A DNA stretch of 7,118 bases from Dehalococcoidia bacterium (GTDB lineage: Bacteria; Chloroflexota; Dehalococcoidia; Dehalococcoidales; DAOWKM01), in assembly GCA_030643695.1 (NCBI GenBank), contig DAOWKM010000064.1:1-7118 (forward strand), read 5' to 3'. The notes under the pieces were generated by a model. The model did no database searches. It worked only from the letters and a program-made list of their open reading frames with translations, and had not been told where the DNA came from. Made by a program: the position numbers and the translations under genes. Shown here one piece after another: positions 1 through 6,493 of the stretch (its first letter is position 1; each line of letters opens with the position of its first letter).

Positions 1-1
1 A

Positions 2-1435
2 TCTCTTGGCTTTCGGGGGGAGGCACTACCCAGCATAGCCGCTGTGGCTCAGGTAGACATTGTTACCTGTGCTGCCGAGGAGTCAGTAGGCACTCATCTC
101 GGCTTGAGGGATGGGGTTGTGGTTAGCCGGGGCAGCCAGGGACGCTCTCAGGGGACTACAGTTACGGTGCGTAACCTCTTCAGCAAGGTGCCGGCAAGGT
201 TAAAATTCCTTAAGTCACCAGCTACCGAAAATAGCCATATAGCTAATGTAGTCAGTCAGTATGCCCTTGCCTTCCCTGAGGTTAAGCTTGCCTTATCTAT
301 TGATGGCCGGGTAGCGCTGAGAACACCGGGTAGCAATCAGCTAATAGATAGTATAATTGGAGTTTATGGTTTAGAGGTTGCCCAGAACATGCTGGAGATT
401 AAGGATGGGGGGTGGGAAGGTAGGACATCAGCTTCATTACCTCTGGTAACGGGGATGGTAGGCTCGCCGGCAATAAGCCGCTCCAATCGGGATTACCTTA
501 GCCTGTTTGTCAATCGCCGCTGGGTAACTAGCCGAATGCTGGCTTGGGCGGTAGAGGAGGCTTATCATGGGCTGCTGATGCAGGGGAAACATCCGGTGGC
601 TATCATCAATATTTCACTATTGCCGGAAGGGGTAGATGTTAATATTCATCCGAGCAAGGCTGAGGTGAAATTCCACAATGAGCATATGGTTTTTGGCGTT
701 ATCCAGAAAACAGTCCGGCGGGCTTTAATGGAACAGGTGCCAGTGCCTAAAATTGAGGAGGTAGCTGCAGCCTATGGAGTATCAAGGCAGGCATTATGGA
801 CATCACCGGTAGGTAGTGATAGCCCGGCTACTTCGCCACCGGTAATTTCTCAGACTCCTGCTGTATCTCTGCCCGTTCTACGGGTATTGGGACAACTGGC
901 CAGTAGCTATATTATCGCTGAGGGACCTGACGGCTTATATCTTATTGACCAGCATGCTGCCCATGAGCGAATCCTTTTTGAGCAGATTAACCAACAGAGG
1001 TCGCAGCAAGAGATAGAGGTTCAAGGACTGCTTGAGCCGGTAACGGTTGAGGTTAATCCCAGACAGGGGGAAGTGCTGAAATCTCACTATGAAAGCCTAG
1101 CCGAATTTGGTTTCTCTATTGAGCCTTTTGGTGATAGAACCTATCTGGTCAGGGCGGTGCCGGCTCTGCTTTATGACAAAGACTGGATAGGGGTGTTGGG
1201 GGAACTATTGGATTCCCTATCGGGAGGGGATAAGGGTGATTGGGCGGAGAGTATAGCTATATCCATGGCTTGCCATAGTGCGGTGAGGGCGGGGCAGGCA
1301 TTGACCGACGACGAAATGGGTGAACTAATCCGGCAACTGGAGCAGGTGGCGAATCCACATACCTGTCCCCATGGTAGGCCAACCATAATTCACCTGAGCT
1401 CAGAGCAGTTGAAGAAGGAGTTTGGCAGAAGGTAG
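2..1435 (+). CDS. mutL: DNA mismatch repair protein MutL, endonuclease type (5' end outside window)
   Basis: MutL couples mismatch recognition by MutS to strand nicking and excision. The frame is open from base 2 and begins in the GHKL ATPase motif GFRGEAL (bases 8-28), so the GTG at 44 is internal and roughly the first hundred residues lie outside the window. Visible here are the rest of the ATPase/transducer half, including VNRRWV and NIHPSKAEVKF (about bases 638-673), a short linker rich in Pro, Ser and Val (about 720-880), and the C-terminal dimerisation/endonuclease domain. That domain carries DQHAAHERILFE (947-982), which fits the DQHA(X)2E(X)4E metal-binding nuclease motif, plus ACHSAVRA (1268-1291) and CPHGRP (1364-1381). 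From family knowledge, these mark a nicking MutL as found in bacteria without MutH-dependent, methyl-directed repair. The TAG stop touches the stop of the convergent pyrE. MutS is expected upstream but is not visible. Confidence 0.96.
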   Translation, partial: SLGFRGEALPSIAAVAQVDIVTCAAEESVGTHLGLRDGVVVSRGSQGRSQGTTVTVRNLFSKVPARLKFLKSPATENSHIANVVSQYALAFPEVKLALSIDGRVALRTPGSNQLIDSIIGVYGLEVAQNMLEIKDGGWEGRTSASLPLVTGMVGSPAISRSNRDYLSLFVNRRWVTSRMLAWAVEEAYHGLLMQGKHPVAIINISLLPEGVDVNIHPSKAEVKFHNEHMVFGVIQKTVRRALMEQVPVPKIEEVAAAYGVSRQALWTSPVGSDSPATSPPVISQTPAVSLPVLRVLGQLASSYIIAEGPDGLYLIDQHAAHERILFEQINQQRSQQEIEVQGLLEPVTVEVNPRQGEVLKSHYESLAEFGFSIEPFGDRTYLVRAVPALLYDKDWIGVLGELLDSLSGGDKGDWAESIAISMACHSAVRAGQALTDDEMGELIRQLEQVANPHTCPHGRPTIIHLSSEQLKKEFGRR

Positions 1436-1444
1436 TTAACTGCC
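1424..1444. repeat. small inverted repeat over the mutL/pyrE stop codons
   Basis: GGCAG (1424-1428) and CTGCC (1440-1444) are perfect 5-bp arms around an 11-nt loop that contains both stop codons. On the plus strand a TTTT tract follows at 1450-1453. This could act as a weak shared terminator for the two converging genes, but the stem is short and there is no T tract on the minus-strand side, so the role is a guess. Confidence 0.3.
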
Positions 1445-1999
1445 GCCGGGTTTTGTCAGGGGGATTTTAGCAGCACACAGCGGGCAATCCTGTGGCAGGT
1501 AGGTTGGAGTTATAGCTCGGTAACAACTGAAAAAGGGAATGCCGAAATCTATTCCCTGCTCGGAGCGGTCAACTAACACACCGATACCTATCACTATGCC
1601 GCCTTGTTTGGTTACTGCTGCCATAACCTGGCGTATAGAGTCGCCGGTAGTAGTGATGTCGTCAACAATGAGGACTCGTTCACCGGGGTTGATGGTGAAG
1701 CCTCGCCGGAAAGCCCGCTGTTGAGTACCTACCTTCTCAGCAAATATACCGCGCACCCCTAACTGCCTGGCTACTTCAAAAGCTAGAATGATGCCGCCAG
1801 TAGTTGGCCCGGCTACTACCTGAATTCTTTGCCTGCGGAAGTGGGTGGCAATTATACGGCAGAGCTGCTCAGTGTAATTGGGGAATTGCAAAACCCGGAA
1901 CTTCTCCCAGTAGATAGGGGAATGTAACCCGGAAGCAAGCAGGAAGTGCCCGTTAAGTATCGCCCCCGATTTTTGAAAAATTTCCTCTACATTGGTCAT
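1436..1999 (-). CDS. pyrE: Orotate phosphoribosyltransferase
   Basis: It transfers the phosphoribosyl group of PRPP to orotate, giving OMP in cytosolic de novo pyrimidine synthesis. The 187-aa protein has the type I phosphoribosyltransferase PRPP-binding motif VLIVDDITTTGDS (residues 109-121), an upstream AGPTTGG substrate loop (63-69), and the FAEKVGTQQRAFRRGF flexible-loop region (86-101). The tail YLPQDCPLCAAKIPLTKPGG (167-186) carries a CPLC pair and resembles the shorter Thermus-like PyrE group, not the E. coli form of about 213 aa. ATG at 1999 is preceded by GAAGGG (2009-2014) with 9-nt spacing. It lies 33 nt downstream of lepB on the same strand and is probably cotranscribed with it. 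It converges on mutL with no bases between the two stops. Other pyr genes are not in the window, so pathway clustering is absent here. Confidence 0.96.
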   Translation of the reverse strand: MTNVEEIFQKSGAILNGHFLLASGLHSPIYWEKFRVLQFPNYTEQLCRIIATHFRRQRIQVVAGPTTGGIILAFEVARQLGVRGIFAEKVGTQQRAFRRGFTINPGERVLIVDDITTTGDSIRQVMAAVTKQGGIVIGIGVLVDRSEQGIDFGIPFFSCYRAITPTYLPQDCPLCAAKIPLTKPGGS

Positions 2000-2032
2000 T
2001 AATCTATACCCTTCAAGCTATTCTATTAAGCA

Positions 2033-2539
2033 CTATCTGGGGACAAGCCCCCATCTAGCCGGTGGCCAAATTACTAACCAGACTTTGCCAATTATATTTT
2101 GGCGGGGTACTGTTCCCCATCTATGGGAATCATAGGCATTATTACGGTTATCGCCGAGAACAAAATATTCATCCTCAGGGATTTTTTTCTGGGGGAAGGT
2201 ATAGTTAGGAGGTTCTTTAATATAGGGCTCGTCCAGTTTTGAGCCATTAATATACACTGCGCCCGATTTTACCTCTACAGTATCGCCAGGTGCTGCAATG
2301 ACACGCTTGATGTAGGTTAATTTTGGGTTAAACGGCGGGTGTAGTATAATTACATCGCCTCTTTCTGGTTCATGGAAATGATAAACCGCTTTATTAACTA
2401 ATAGTCGTTCTCCCTCCTGGAAGTTAGGCTCCATGCACCTGTAGACGACAACATAACCCTGAAAAGTGGTTTGTAACAGGATGGTGACTACTACTGCCAG
2501 TATTAATATTCCCAGAATCTCACGGAGAAAAGTTCTCAT
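2033..2539 (-). CDS. lepB: Signal peptidase I with Cys in place of the catalytic Ser
   Basis: A membrane-anchored type I signal peptidase that removes signal peptides from exported proteins at the outer face of the cytoplasmic membrane. At 168 aa it is about the size of the short Gram-positive/SipS type. There is one N-terminal hydrophobic helix (about residues 8-23) and then the catalytic domain. Box B, normally SMxP, reads RCMEPNF, with Cys35 (codon TGC, bases 2435-2437) where the nucleophilic Ser should be. The rest is intact: LVNK (47-50), RGDVIIL (60-66), the general-base region YIKRVIAAPGD with Lys78 (76-86), and GDNRNNAYDSHRWG (129-142). The Cys35-Lys78 separation of 43 residues matches the normal Ser-Lys dyad spacing. 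It is read from the promoter at 2571-2599 and followed by pyrE. Family assignment is secure. Whether the Cys is real biology or a sequence error is open. Confidence 0.95.
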   Translation of the reverse strand: MRTFLREILGILILAVVVTILLQTTFQGYVVVYRCMEPNFQEGERLLVNKAVYHFHEPERGDVIILHPPFNPKLTYIKRVIAAPGDTVEVKSGAVYINGSKLDEPYIKEPPNYTFPQKKIPEDEYFVLGDNRNNAYDSHRWGTVPRQNIIGKVWLVIWPPARWGLVPR

Positions 2540-2570
2540 TTTAGTGCCACTTCTTCTAGATTTAGGTCTA

Positions 2571-2599
2571 ATTATACCCTATCTATTTTTGTCTTTCTA
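2571..2599 (-). promoter_or_regulatory. Promoter for lepB-pyrE
   Basis: On the minus strand a perfect -10 TATAAT (2571-2576) follows a 17-bp spacer from TAGAAA (2594-2599), a 4-of-6 match to the -35 consensus. Transcription would start near 2564, leaving a 5' leader of roughly 25 nt with a weak purine-rich AGAAG stretch before the lepB ATG. Confidence 0.6.
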
Positions 2600-2604
2600 G
2601 GGGT

Positions 2605-2621
2605 GAGGTTAATAAAACCTC
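2605..2621. promoter_or_regulatory. Candidate operator between divergent promoters
   Basis: GAGGTT (2605-2610), AATAA, AACCTC (2616-2621) is a perfect inverted repeat with 6-bp arms. It sits just upstream of both -35 elements, between the lepB promoter and the ribD promoter. Neither strand has a T tract after it, so an intrinsic terminator is unlikely. Its position suits a dimeric regulator of one or both units. No regulator gene is in the window and no other copy was noticed. Confidence 0.35.
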
Positions 2622-2635
2622 GTTGGGGGCTAGTG

Positions 2636-2665
2636 TTGCACTTTTTGAGAAAGGGATGCTAGAAT
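2636..2665 (+). promoter_or_regulatory. Promoter for the ribDE-BA-H operon, extended -10 type
   Basis: TAGAAT (2660-2665) is a 5-of-6 match to the -10 consensus and is preceded by TGC (2657-2659), the extended -10 signature. TTGCAC (2636-2641) lies 18 bp upstream and matches only the first three bases of the -35 consensus. The predicted start of transcription, about 2672, is only about 3 nt before the ribD ATG, so the message would be leaderless or nearly so. This is a pattern call, not mapped. Confidence 0.5.
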
Positions 2666-2674
2666 GACCACAGT

Positions 2675-3769
2675 ATGGACTATATGGAGCAGGCACTTTC
2701 TTTAGCTAAATTAGCTTTGGGGCAGGCTAGTCCTAACCCTGCGGTGGGGGCGATAGTGGTTAGTAATGATGTGATTGTCGGACAAGGGTATACTCAGCCG
2801 CCAGGCTCGTGGCATGCTGAGGTATCAGCCCTGAAGCAGGCAGGAGAGAAAGCCCGAGGGGGTGTGATGTATGTTACCTTGGAGCCTTGTTGTCACTATG
2901 GTCGCACCCCACCATGTAGTCAGGCAATCATTGCTGCTGGCATCACCGAGGTCCATCTGGCGATGATTGACCCTAATCCTTTAGTTTCAGGGCGAGGGAA
3001 AGAGGAGCTGGAGGGGGGAGGTATTAGGGTATATGTGGGCGAGCATGAAGAGGAGGCTAAAGAGATTAATGAGGCTTATACTAAGTTCATTACTACTGGC
3101 ATGCCCTTTGTTACGGCTAAGTTTGCTATGAGCCTGGATGGGAAGATTGCTACTAAAAGTGGTGATTCTAAATGGATTAGTGGTGAGGAGGCGAGGAAGT
3201 ATGTCCATAATTTGCGTTATACCTCTGATGCTATTATGGCTGGAGTGAATACTATTCTGATTGATGACCCTCGTCTTACCTGTAGGTGTGGTGGTGGGAG
3301 GGGAGGAACAGCCAAAAAGCAACCGCTCCGGGTAATTGTGGATGGTAAAGGACGCACGCCATCAACTGCCAGGGTATTCAGTGAGCCAGGCAAGGTGCTT
3401 CTGGCACTGGGCAGGTCGGTTAAACCACAGGAGGCAAAGGATTTTACCCAGGTTGGTGCTGAATTATTAGAATTACCTTCAGAAGGAGAACTAGTAGACC
3501 TGGAAAGGTTGCTAAGGGCGTTAGGTAAACAGGAAATCACCAGTGTTTTGGTAGAGGGTGGTGGAATTCTTCTCGGCTCTCTGTTTGACGGTGGGCTCGT
3601 GGATAAGGTTATTGCTTTTATTGCCCCTGTTATCATTGGTGGGAGGGAGGCAAAAACGGCTGTTGGTGGTAAAGGGGTTGATAAAGTGGTAGACTCATTT
3701 AAGCTAGAGCGTGTTAAGGTAGAAAAACTTGGTGAAGATTTGATGGTTAGTGGATATGTTAAGGGGTAA
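2675..3769 (+). CDS. ribD: Bifunctional diaminohydroxyphosphoribosylaminopyrimidine deaminase / 5-amino-6-(5-phosphoribosylamino)uracil reductase
   Basis: RibD carries out the second and third steps of riboflavin synthesis: deamination of the pyrimidine released from GTP, then NADPH-dependent reduction of the ribosyl side chain. The N-terminal deaminase domain (about residues 1-140) has HAEV (47-50, zinc ligand His47 and proton-shuttling Glu49) and PCCHYGRTPPC (71-81, zinc ligands Cys72 and Cys81). The reductase domain (about 145-364) has FAMSLDGKIAT (150-160), WISG (167-170), DAIMAG (185-190), DDPRLTCR (197-204) and VEGGG (293-297). Its 364 aa are typical of the family. An in-frame TAG at 2660 fixes ATG 2675 as the earliest ATG, and no Shine-Dalgarno sequence precedes it, in contrast to the three downstream genes. 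It is the first gene of the operon, 2 nt from ribE. Confidence 0.97.
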   Translation: MDYMEQALSLAKLALGQASPNPAVGAIVVSNDVIVGQGYTQPPGSWHAEVSALKQAGEKARGGVMYVTLEPCCHYGRTPPCSQAIIAAGITEVHLAMIDPNPLVSGRGKEELEGGGIRVYVGEHEEEAKEINEAYTKFITTGMPFVTAKFAMSLDGKIATKSGDSKWISGEEARKYVHNLRYTSDAIMAGVNTILIDDPRLTCRCGGGRGGTAKKQPLRVIVDGKGRTPSTARVFSEPGKVLLALGRSVKPQEAKDFTQVGAELLELPSEGELVDLERLLRALGKQEITSVLVEGGGILLGSLFDGGLVDKVIAFIAPVIIGGREAKTAVGGKGVDKVVDSFKLERVKVEKLGEDLMVSGYVKG

Positions 3770-3771
3770 GC

Positions 3772-4401
3772 ATGTTTACCGGGATTGTAGAGGAAGTAGG
3801 TAGGGTTACCTCAGCTCAATCTAGGAATCTGGTTATCGCTGCCAGCAAGGTTCTTCAGGGAATGGAACTGGGGGAAAGCATTGCCATTAATGGGGTGTGC
3901 CTGACGATAACTGACCTTAATACTGGTTCATTTTCTGTTGATGTTATGACGGAGACATTAAAGCGGACTAACCTTGGACTAATTTGTGCCGGGGACGAAG
4001 CTAATCTGGAACGACCTCTAACTCTAGGAAAGCCGCTAGGTGGGCACTTAGTGCAGGGGCATGTGGATAATACAGGAAGGGTAGCCTCAGTTATACGGGA
4101 TGGTGAGACAATGCTTTTCAGGTTTGAAGCCCCTCCCCAATTGATGCGCTATATAGTGGAGAAGGGCTTTATTGCTATTGATGGAATTAGCCTGACGGTG
4201 GTAACCAAGGATACCAGCTCGTTCCGGGTTTCCATCGTTGACTATACCCAGAGAAATACTATTTTAGGTAGCCGGCAGGTGGGTGACCTGGTTAATCTAG
4301 AGGTGGATATTATTGCCAAATATGTGGAACAGCTCAGCCAGGGTGGCGACAGGGGTATAACCATTGATTTTCTAGAGAAGAACGGCTTTTTAGTGGGTTA
4401 A
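3772..4401 (+). CDS. ribE: Riboflavin synthase, alpha subunit
   Basis: It dismutates two 6,7-dimethyl-8-ribityllumazine molecules into riboflavin and the pyrimidine precursor, which RibH reuses. The 209-aa protein has the expected two tandem lumazine-binding barrels (about residues 1-97 and 98-190). It opens with the diagnostic MFTGIVEEVG and contains NGVCLT (40-45), GGHLVQGHVD (90-99) and the matching second-barrel IDGISLTV (136-143). The paired loops read ETLKRTNLG (61-69) and VDYTQRNTILG (156-166); the second differs from the IPHT-type wording I remember as common, which looks like lineage variation. The start at 3772 follows AAGGGG (3761-3766) inside the end of ribD with 5-nt spacing, so translation is probably coupled. 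Some nomenclatures call this gene ribC. Confidence 0.97.
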   Translation: MFTGIVEEVGRVTSAQSRNLVIAASKVLQGMELGESIAINGVCLTITDLNTGSFSVDVMTETLKRTNLGLICAGDEANLERPLTLGKPLGGHLVQGHVDNTGRVASVIRDGETMLFRFEAPPQLMRYIVEKGFIAIDGISLTVVTKDTSSFRVSIVDYTQRNTILGSRQVGDLVNLEVDIIAKYVEQLSQGGDRGITIDFLEKNGFLVG

Positions 4402-4422
4402 TCTATTCAAGGAGAGGCAAGT

Positions 4423-5688
4423 ATGGGTTTATCAACCATTCCTGAAGCTATTAAGGATATAAAGGCAGGCAAGTTTATCATTATCGTTGATGATGAGGAG
4501 AGGGAAAATGAGGGTGACCTAGCCCTGGCTGCTGAGAAGGTTAGTGCTGAAGCGATTAACTTTATGACACAGCAGGCTAGGGGGTTGATTTGCTTGCCAA
4601 TAATAGGTGAGCGACTTGATGAGTTGGGGATTCCTATGATGGTAAGGGAGAATACCTCAAAGTTTTCCACAGCTTTTACTGTATCCGTTGAGGCTAAACA
4701 TAGAGTAAGCACTGGCATCTCGGCACCAGATAGGGCAGAGACAATAAAGGCGGTAATCAACCCGACTACCAAGACTGAAGATTTAGTTCAGCCGGGGCAT
4801 ATGTTTCCCCTGCGGGCTAGAGAGGGTGGTGTCCTGGTGCGAGCCGGGCATACTGAGGCTATAGTTGACCTAGCCAAGCTGGCTGGGCTTTATCCCGCCG
4901 GAGTTATCTGTGAGATTTTAAATGAAGATGGCTCTATGGCACGACTGCCCCAGCTTGAGGTAATGTCACAGAAATATGGAATTAAGGTTATAAGTGTAGC
5001 TGACCTTATTGCCTATCGTCGCCGGCACGAAAGGCTGGTGCACCGAGTAGCTGAGGCTAACTTCCCCACGAAATATGGTGAGTTTACTGCTATCGCTTTT
5101 AAAAGTGATATAGACCCTGATGAACACTTAGCCTTAGTAATGGGGGATATATCTACTGAGGAGCCGGTGTTAGTCCGGGTTCATAGTGAATGTATTACTG
5201 GTGATGTATTCGGTAGCCTTCGCTGTGATTGCGGTGAGCAGATTGCTGTGGCGATGCGCTGTATTGCTAAGGAGGGGCGAGGCGTTTTCTTGTATATGAG
5301 GCAGGAAGGGCGGGGTATTGGCTTCCATAACAAGATTCGTGCTTATGCCCTTCAGGATGAAGGACTGGACACAGTTGAGGCTAATCTGTCATTAGGCTTT
5401 GCTCCAGACTTGCGGGACTATGGTATTGGTGCCCAAATTTTGGTTGAGCTGGGTCTACATAAGGTTCGACTACTCACTAACAATCCCAAAAAGGTGATAG
5501 GCTTGGAAGCCTATGGGTTAGAAGTCGTGGAGATAGTACCCATTATCATCTCTCCTAATCCTCATAATCGCCATTACCTGGAGACAAAGCAGAAAAAATT
5601 GGGGCATCGCTTAGAAATACCGAGTGTAGCTGGGAGTCAGGGTAGCAATAATGAAATTGTTTATCAGGGGAAGGTTGAGGGGAATTAA
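4423..5688 (+). CDS. ribBA: Bifunctional 3,4-dihydroxy-2-butanone 4-phosphate synthase / GTP cyclohydrolase II
   Basis: This fusion enzyme starts both arms of riboflavin synthesis: the RibB half makes the four-carbon unit from ribulose 5-phosphate, and the RibA half opens GTP. Residues about 1-200 form the RibB domain, with the acidic DDEERENEGD metal/substrate loop (23-32), STGISAPDRAETI (96-108) and AGHTEA (141-146). Residues about 205-400 form the RibA domain, with zinc ligands Cys257, Cys268 and Cys270 in HSECITGDVFGSLRCDCGEQ (254-273), RQEGRGIGF (293-301), DYGIGAQIL (332-340) and LLTNNPKK (350-357). Catalytic motifs of both halves look intact, so this is not one of the RibBA variants with a dead half. 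The 421-aa length is normal. ATG 4423 has a strong AAGGAGAGG (4409-4417) with 5-nt spacing. Confidence 0.97.
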   Translation: MGLSTIPEAIKDIKAGKFIIIVDDEERENEGDLALAAEKVSAEAINFMTQQARGLICLPIIGERLDELGIPMMVRENTSKFSTAFTVSVEAKHRVSTGISAPDRAETIKAVINPTTKTEDLVQPGHMFPLRAREGGVLVRAGHTEAIVDLAKLAGLYPAGVICEILNEDGSMARLPQLEVMSQKYGIKVISVADLIAYRRRHERLVHRVAEANFPTKYGEFTAIAFKSDIDPDEHLALVMGDISTEEPVLVRVHSECITGDVFGSLRCDCGEQIAVAMRCIAKEGRGVFLYMRQEGRGIGFHNKIRAYALQDEGLDTVEANLSLGFAPDLRDYGIGAQILVELGLHKVRLLTNNPKKVIGLEAYGLEVVEIVPIIISPNPHNRHYLETKQKKLGHRLEIPSVAGSQGSNNEIVYQGKVEGN

Positions 5689-5706
5689 GTAATAAGGAGG
5701 AAGTTA

Positions 5707-6174
5707 ATGAACAAGTGTTTTGAAGGTATGTTACTGGGCAAGGGGCTGAAGTTTGGGCTGGTTGTCTCCCGTTTTAATGAATTTATTACTAAGAGACTGC
5801 TTGATGGAGCACGAGACGCCCTGCTTCGTCACGGTGTTAACGATGAGGATATAGACATTGCTTGGGTGCCAGGTTCATTTGAAATTCCATTAATAGCTAA
5901 GAAATTAGCCCAGATTAAGCGCTATAATGCTGTTATCTGCCTTGGTGCTGTAATTCGTGGTGGCACACCTCACTTTGAATTCATTGCCACTGAGGTAAGT
6001 AAGGGCATTGCTAAAGTGGGTTTGGAGACGGGGTTGCCTATTATTTATGGCGTGATTACCGCTGATACCCTAGAGCAGGCTATTGAGCGAGCCGGAACCA
6101 AGGAAGGCAATAGAGGCTTTCAGGCTGCGGTGGAAGCCATTGAAATGGCTAACCTGGTTAAGGGTATAGACTAA
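5707..6174 (+). CDS. ribH: 6,7-dimethyl-8-ribityllumazine synthase
   Basis: RibH condenses the RibB product with the RibD-derived pyrimidine (after its dephosphorylation by a phosphatase not encoded here) to make lumazine, the substrate of RibE. The 155-aa length is standard. Visible motifs are VVSRFNEFIT (19-28, with the ring-stacking Phe23), WVPGSFEIP (53-61), GAVIRGGTPHFEFIA (80-94, with catalytic His89) and TLEQAIERAGTKEGNRG (121-137, with the phosphate-region Arg128 and Lys132). Members of this family assemble into pentamers and often into 60-subunit shells; nothing in the sequence decides which applies here. The start is secure, with AAGGAGG (5694-5700) placed 6 nt before ATG 5707. It is the last gene of the operon and converges on the small minus-strand gene with 9 nt between the stops. 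No cargo-loading partner is adjacent. Confidence 0.97.
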   Translation: MNKCFEGMLLGKGLKFGLVVSRFNEFITKRLLDGARDALLRHGVNDEDIDIAWVPGSFEIPLIAKKLAQIKRYNAVICLGAVIRGGTPHFEFIATEVSKGIAKVGLETGLPIIYGVITADTLEQAIERAGTKEGNRGFQAAVEAIEMANLVKGID

Positions 6175-6175
6175 T

Positions 6176-6196
6176 GGTTAACTCTAGTCAGTAACC
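6176..6196. repeat. Imperfect hairpin between convergent stops
   Basis: GGTT-A-ACT (6176-6183) can pair with AGTAACC (6190-6196) around a 6-nt loop, giving seven base pairs with one bulged A. It overlaps the stop codon of the minus-strand gene and starts just after the ribH stop. There is no T tract on either side, so a terminator role is weakly supported. Confidence 0.25.
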
Positions 6197-6438
6197 TTAT
6201 AGACTATGTCCCCTCTTCTCACCCGCTCGCTGACTTTAACGCCAACAGCATCTCCTGCTTTAGCCTGTTGGACATCCACATTATCAATCTGCATTGAGTC
6301 AACAGCGAGTTCAATGTCAGTAGTATGACCCTTGATGTGGATTTTCTCACCCAGTTTCAGTGTTGCTGTTAGCCCAATGCCGGCGACCACAGGTCTGGAG
6401 AAGAAGTCAGTTACCTTTCCGATTTCTACCTCAGGCAT
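6184..6438 (-). CDS. Stand-alone EF-Tu domain-2-like beta-barrel protein
   Basis: The 84-aa product is a single small beta-barrel resembling domain 2 of translational GTPases: IGKVTDFFSRPVVAGIGL (6-23), LKLGEKIHIKG (27-37), VDSMQIDNVDVQQAKAGDAVGVKV (46-69) and RRGDIVYKV (74-82). The G-V-x-Gly/Ala, S-x-x-x-x-x-x-x-x-A-x-x-GD and final R-x-GD pattern is what annotation pipelines often call translation elongation factor-like protein in archaea and some bacteria. The same barrel also forms the C-terminal domain of U32 peptidases, whose ends resemble GDxVYxV. No GTPase domain, signal peptide or membrane segment is present, so it is a cytosolic orphan domain, perhaps binding RNA or a protein. ATG 6438 has a strong AAAGGAGGT (6445-6453). 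It has its own promoter (6494-6523) and converges on ribH. The fold call is fairly firm; the function is unknown. Confidence 0.8.
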   Translation of the reverse strand: MPEVEIGKVTDFFSRPVVAGIGLTATLKLGEKIHIKGHTTDIELAVDSMQIDNVDVQQAKAGDAVGVKVSERVRRGDIVYKVTD

Positions 6439-6493
6439 TTGGGTACCTCCTTTATGTTTAGTGCCGGATAGGTTACTATATTGCCGTTAATTT

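Noticed and set aside
44..46. GTG at 44 as the start of mutL
   Set aside because: The frame stays open to base 2 and the upstream codons spell the conserved MutL motif GFRGEAL, so the gene simply enters from the left edge.
2540..2674. FMN riboswitch upstream of ribD
   Set aside because: The region is only 135 bp, shares space with the lepB promoter, lacks recognisable RFN conserved blocks, and the likely start site is just before the ATG.
2987..3636. Long open frames on the minus strand inside ribD
   Set aside because: They lie wholly within a well-conserved gene, have no recognisable motifs and are rich in Ser, Thr and Pro, as expected of antisense shadows.
3772..4401. Second-barrel VDYT wording of riboflavin synthase as a functional change
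   Set aside because: All other barrel motifs and the length are normal and the loop tolerates variation between lineages, so it is best read as ordinary divergence.
4423..5688. A degenerate half in the RibBA fusion
   Set aside because: Some lineages have dead RibB or RibA halves, but here the DDEERENEGD, GHTEA, three zinc cysteines and RQEGRG motifs are all present.
6165..6206. Direct repeat TATAGACTA at 6165-6173 and 6198-6206
   Set aside because: It is a 9-bp repeat in which each copy is explained by the coding ends of two unrelated genes. There are only two copies and no mobile-element context, so it is probably chance.
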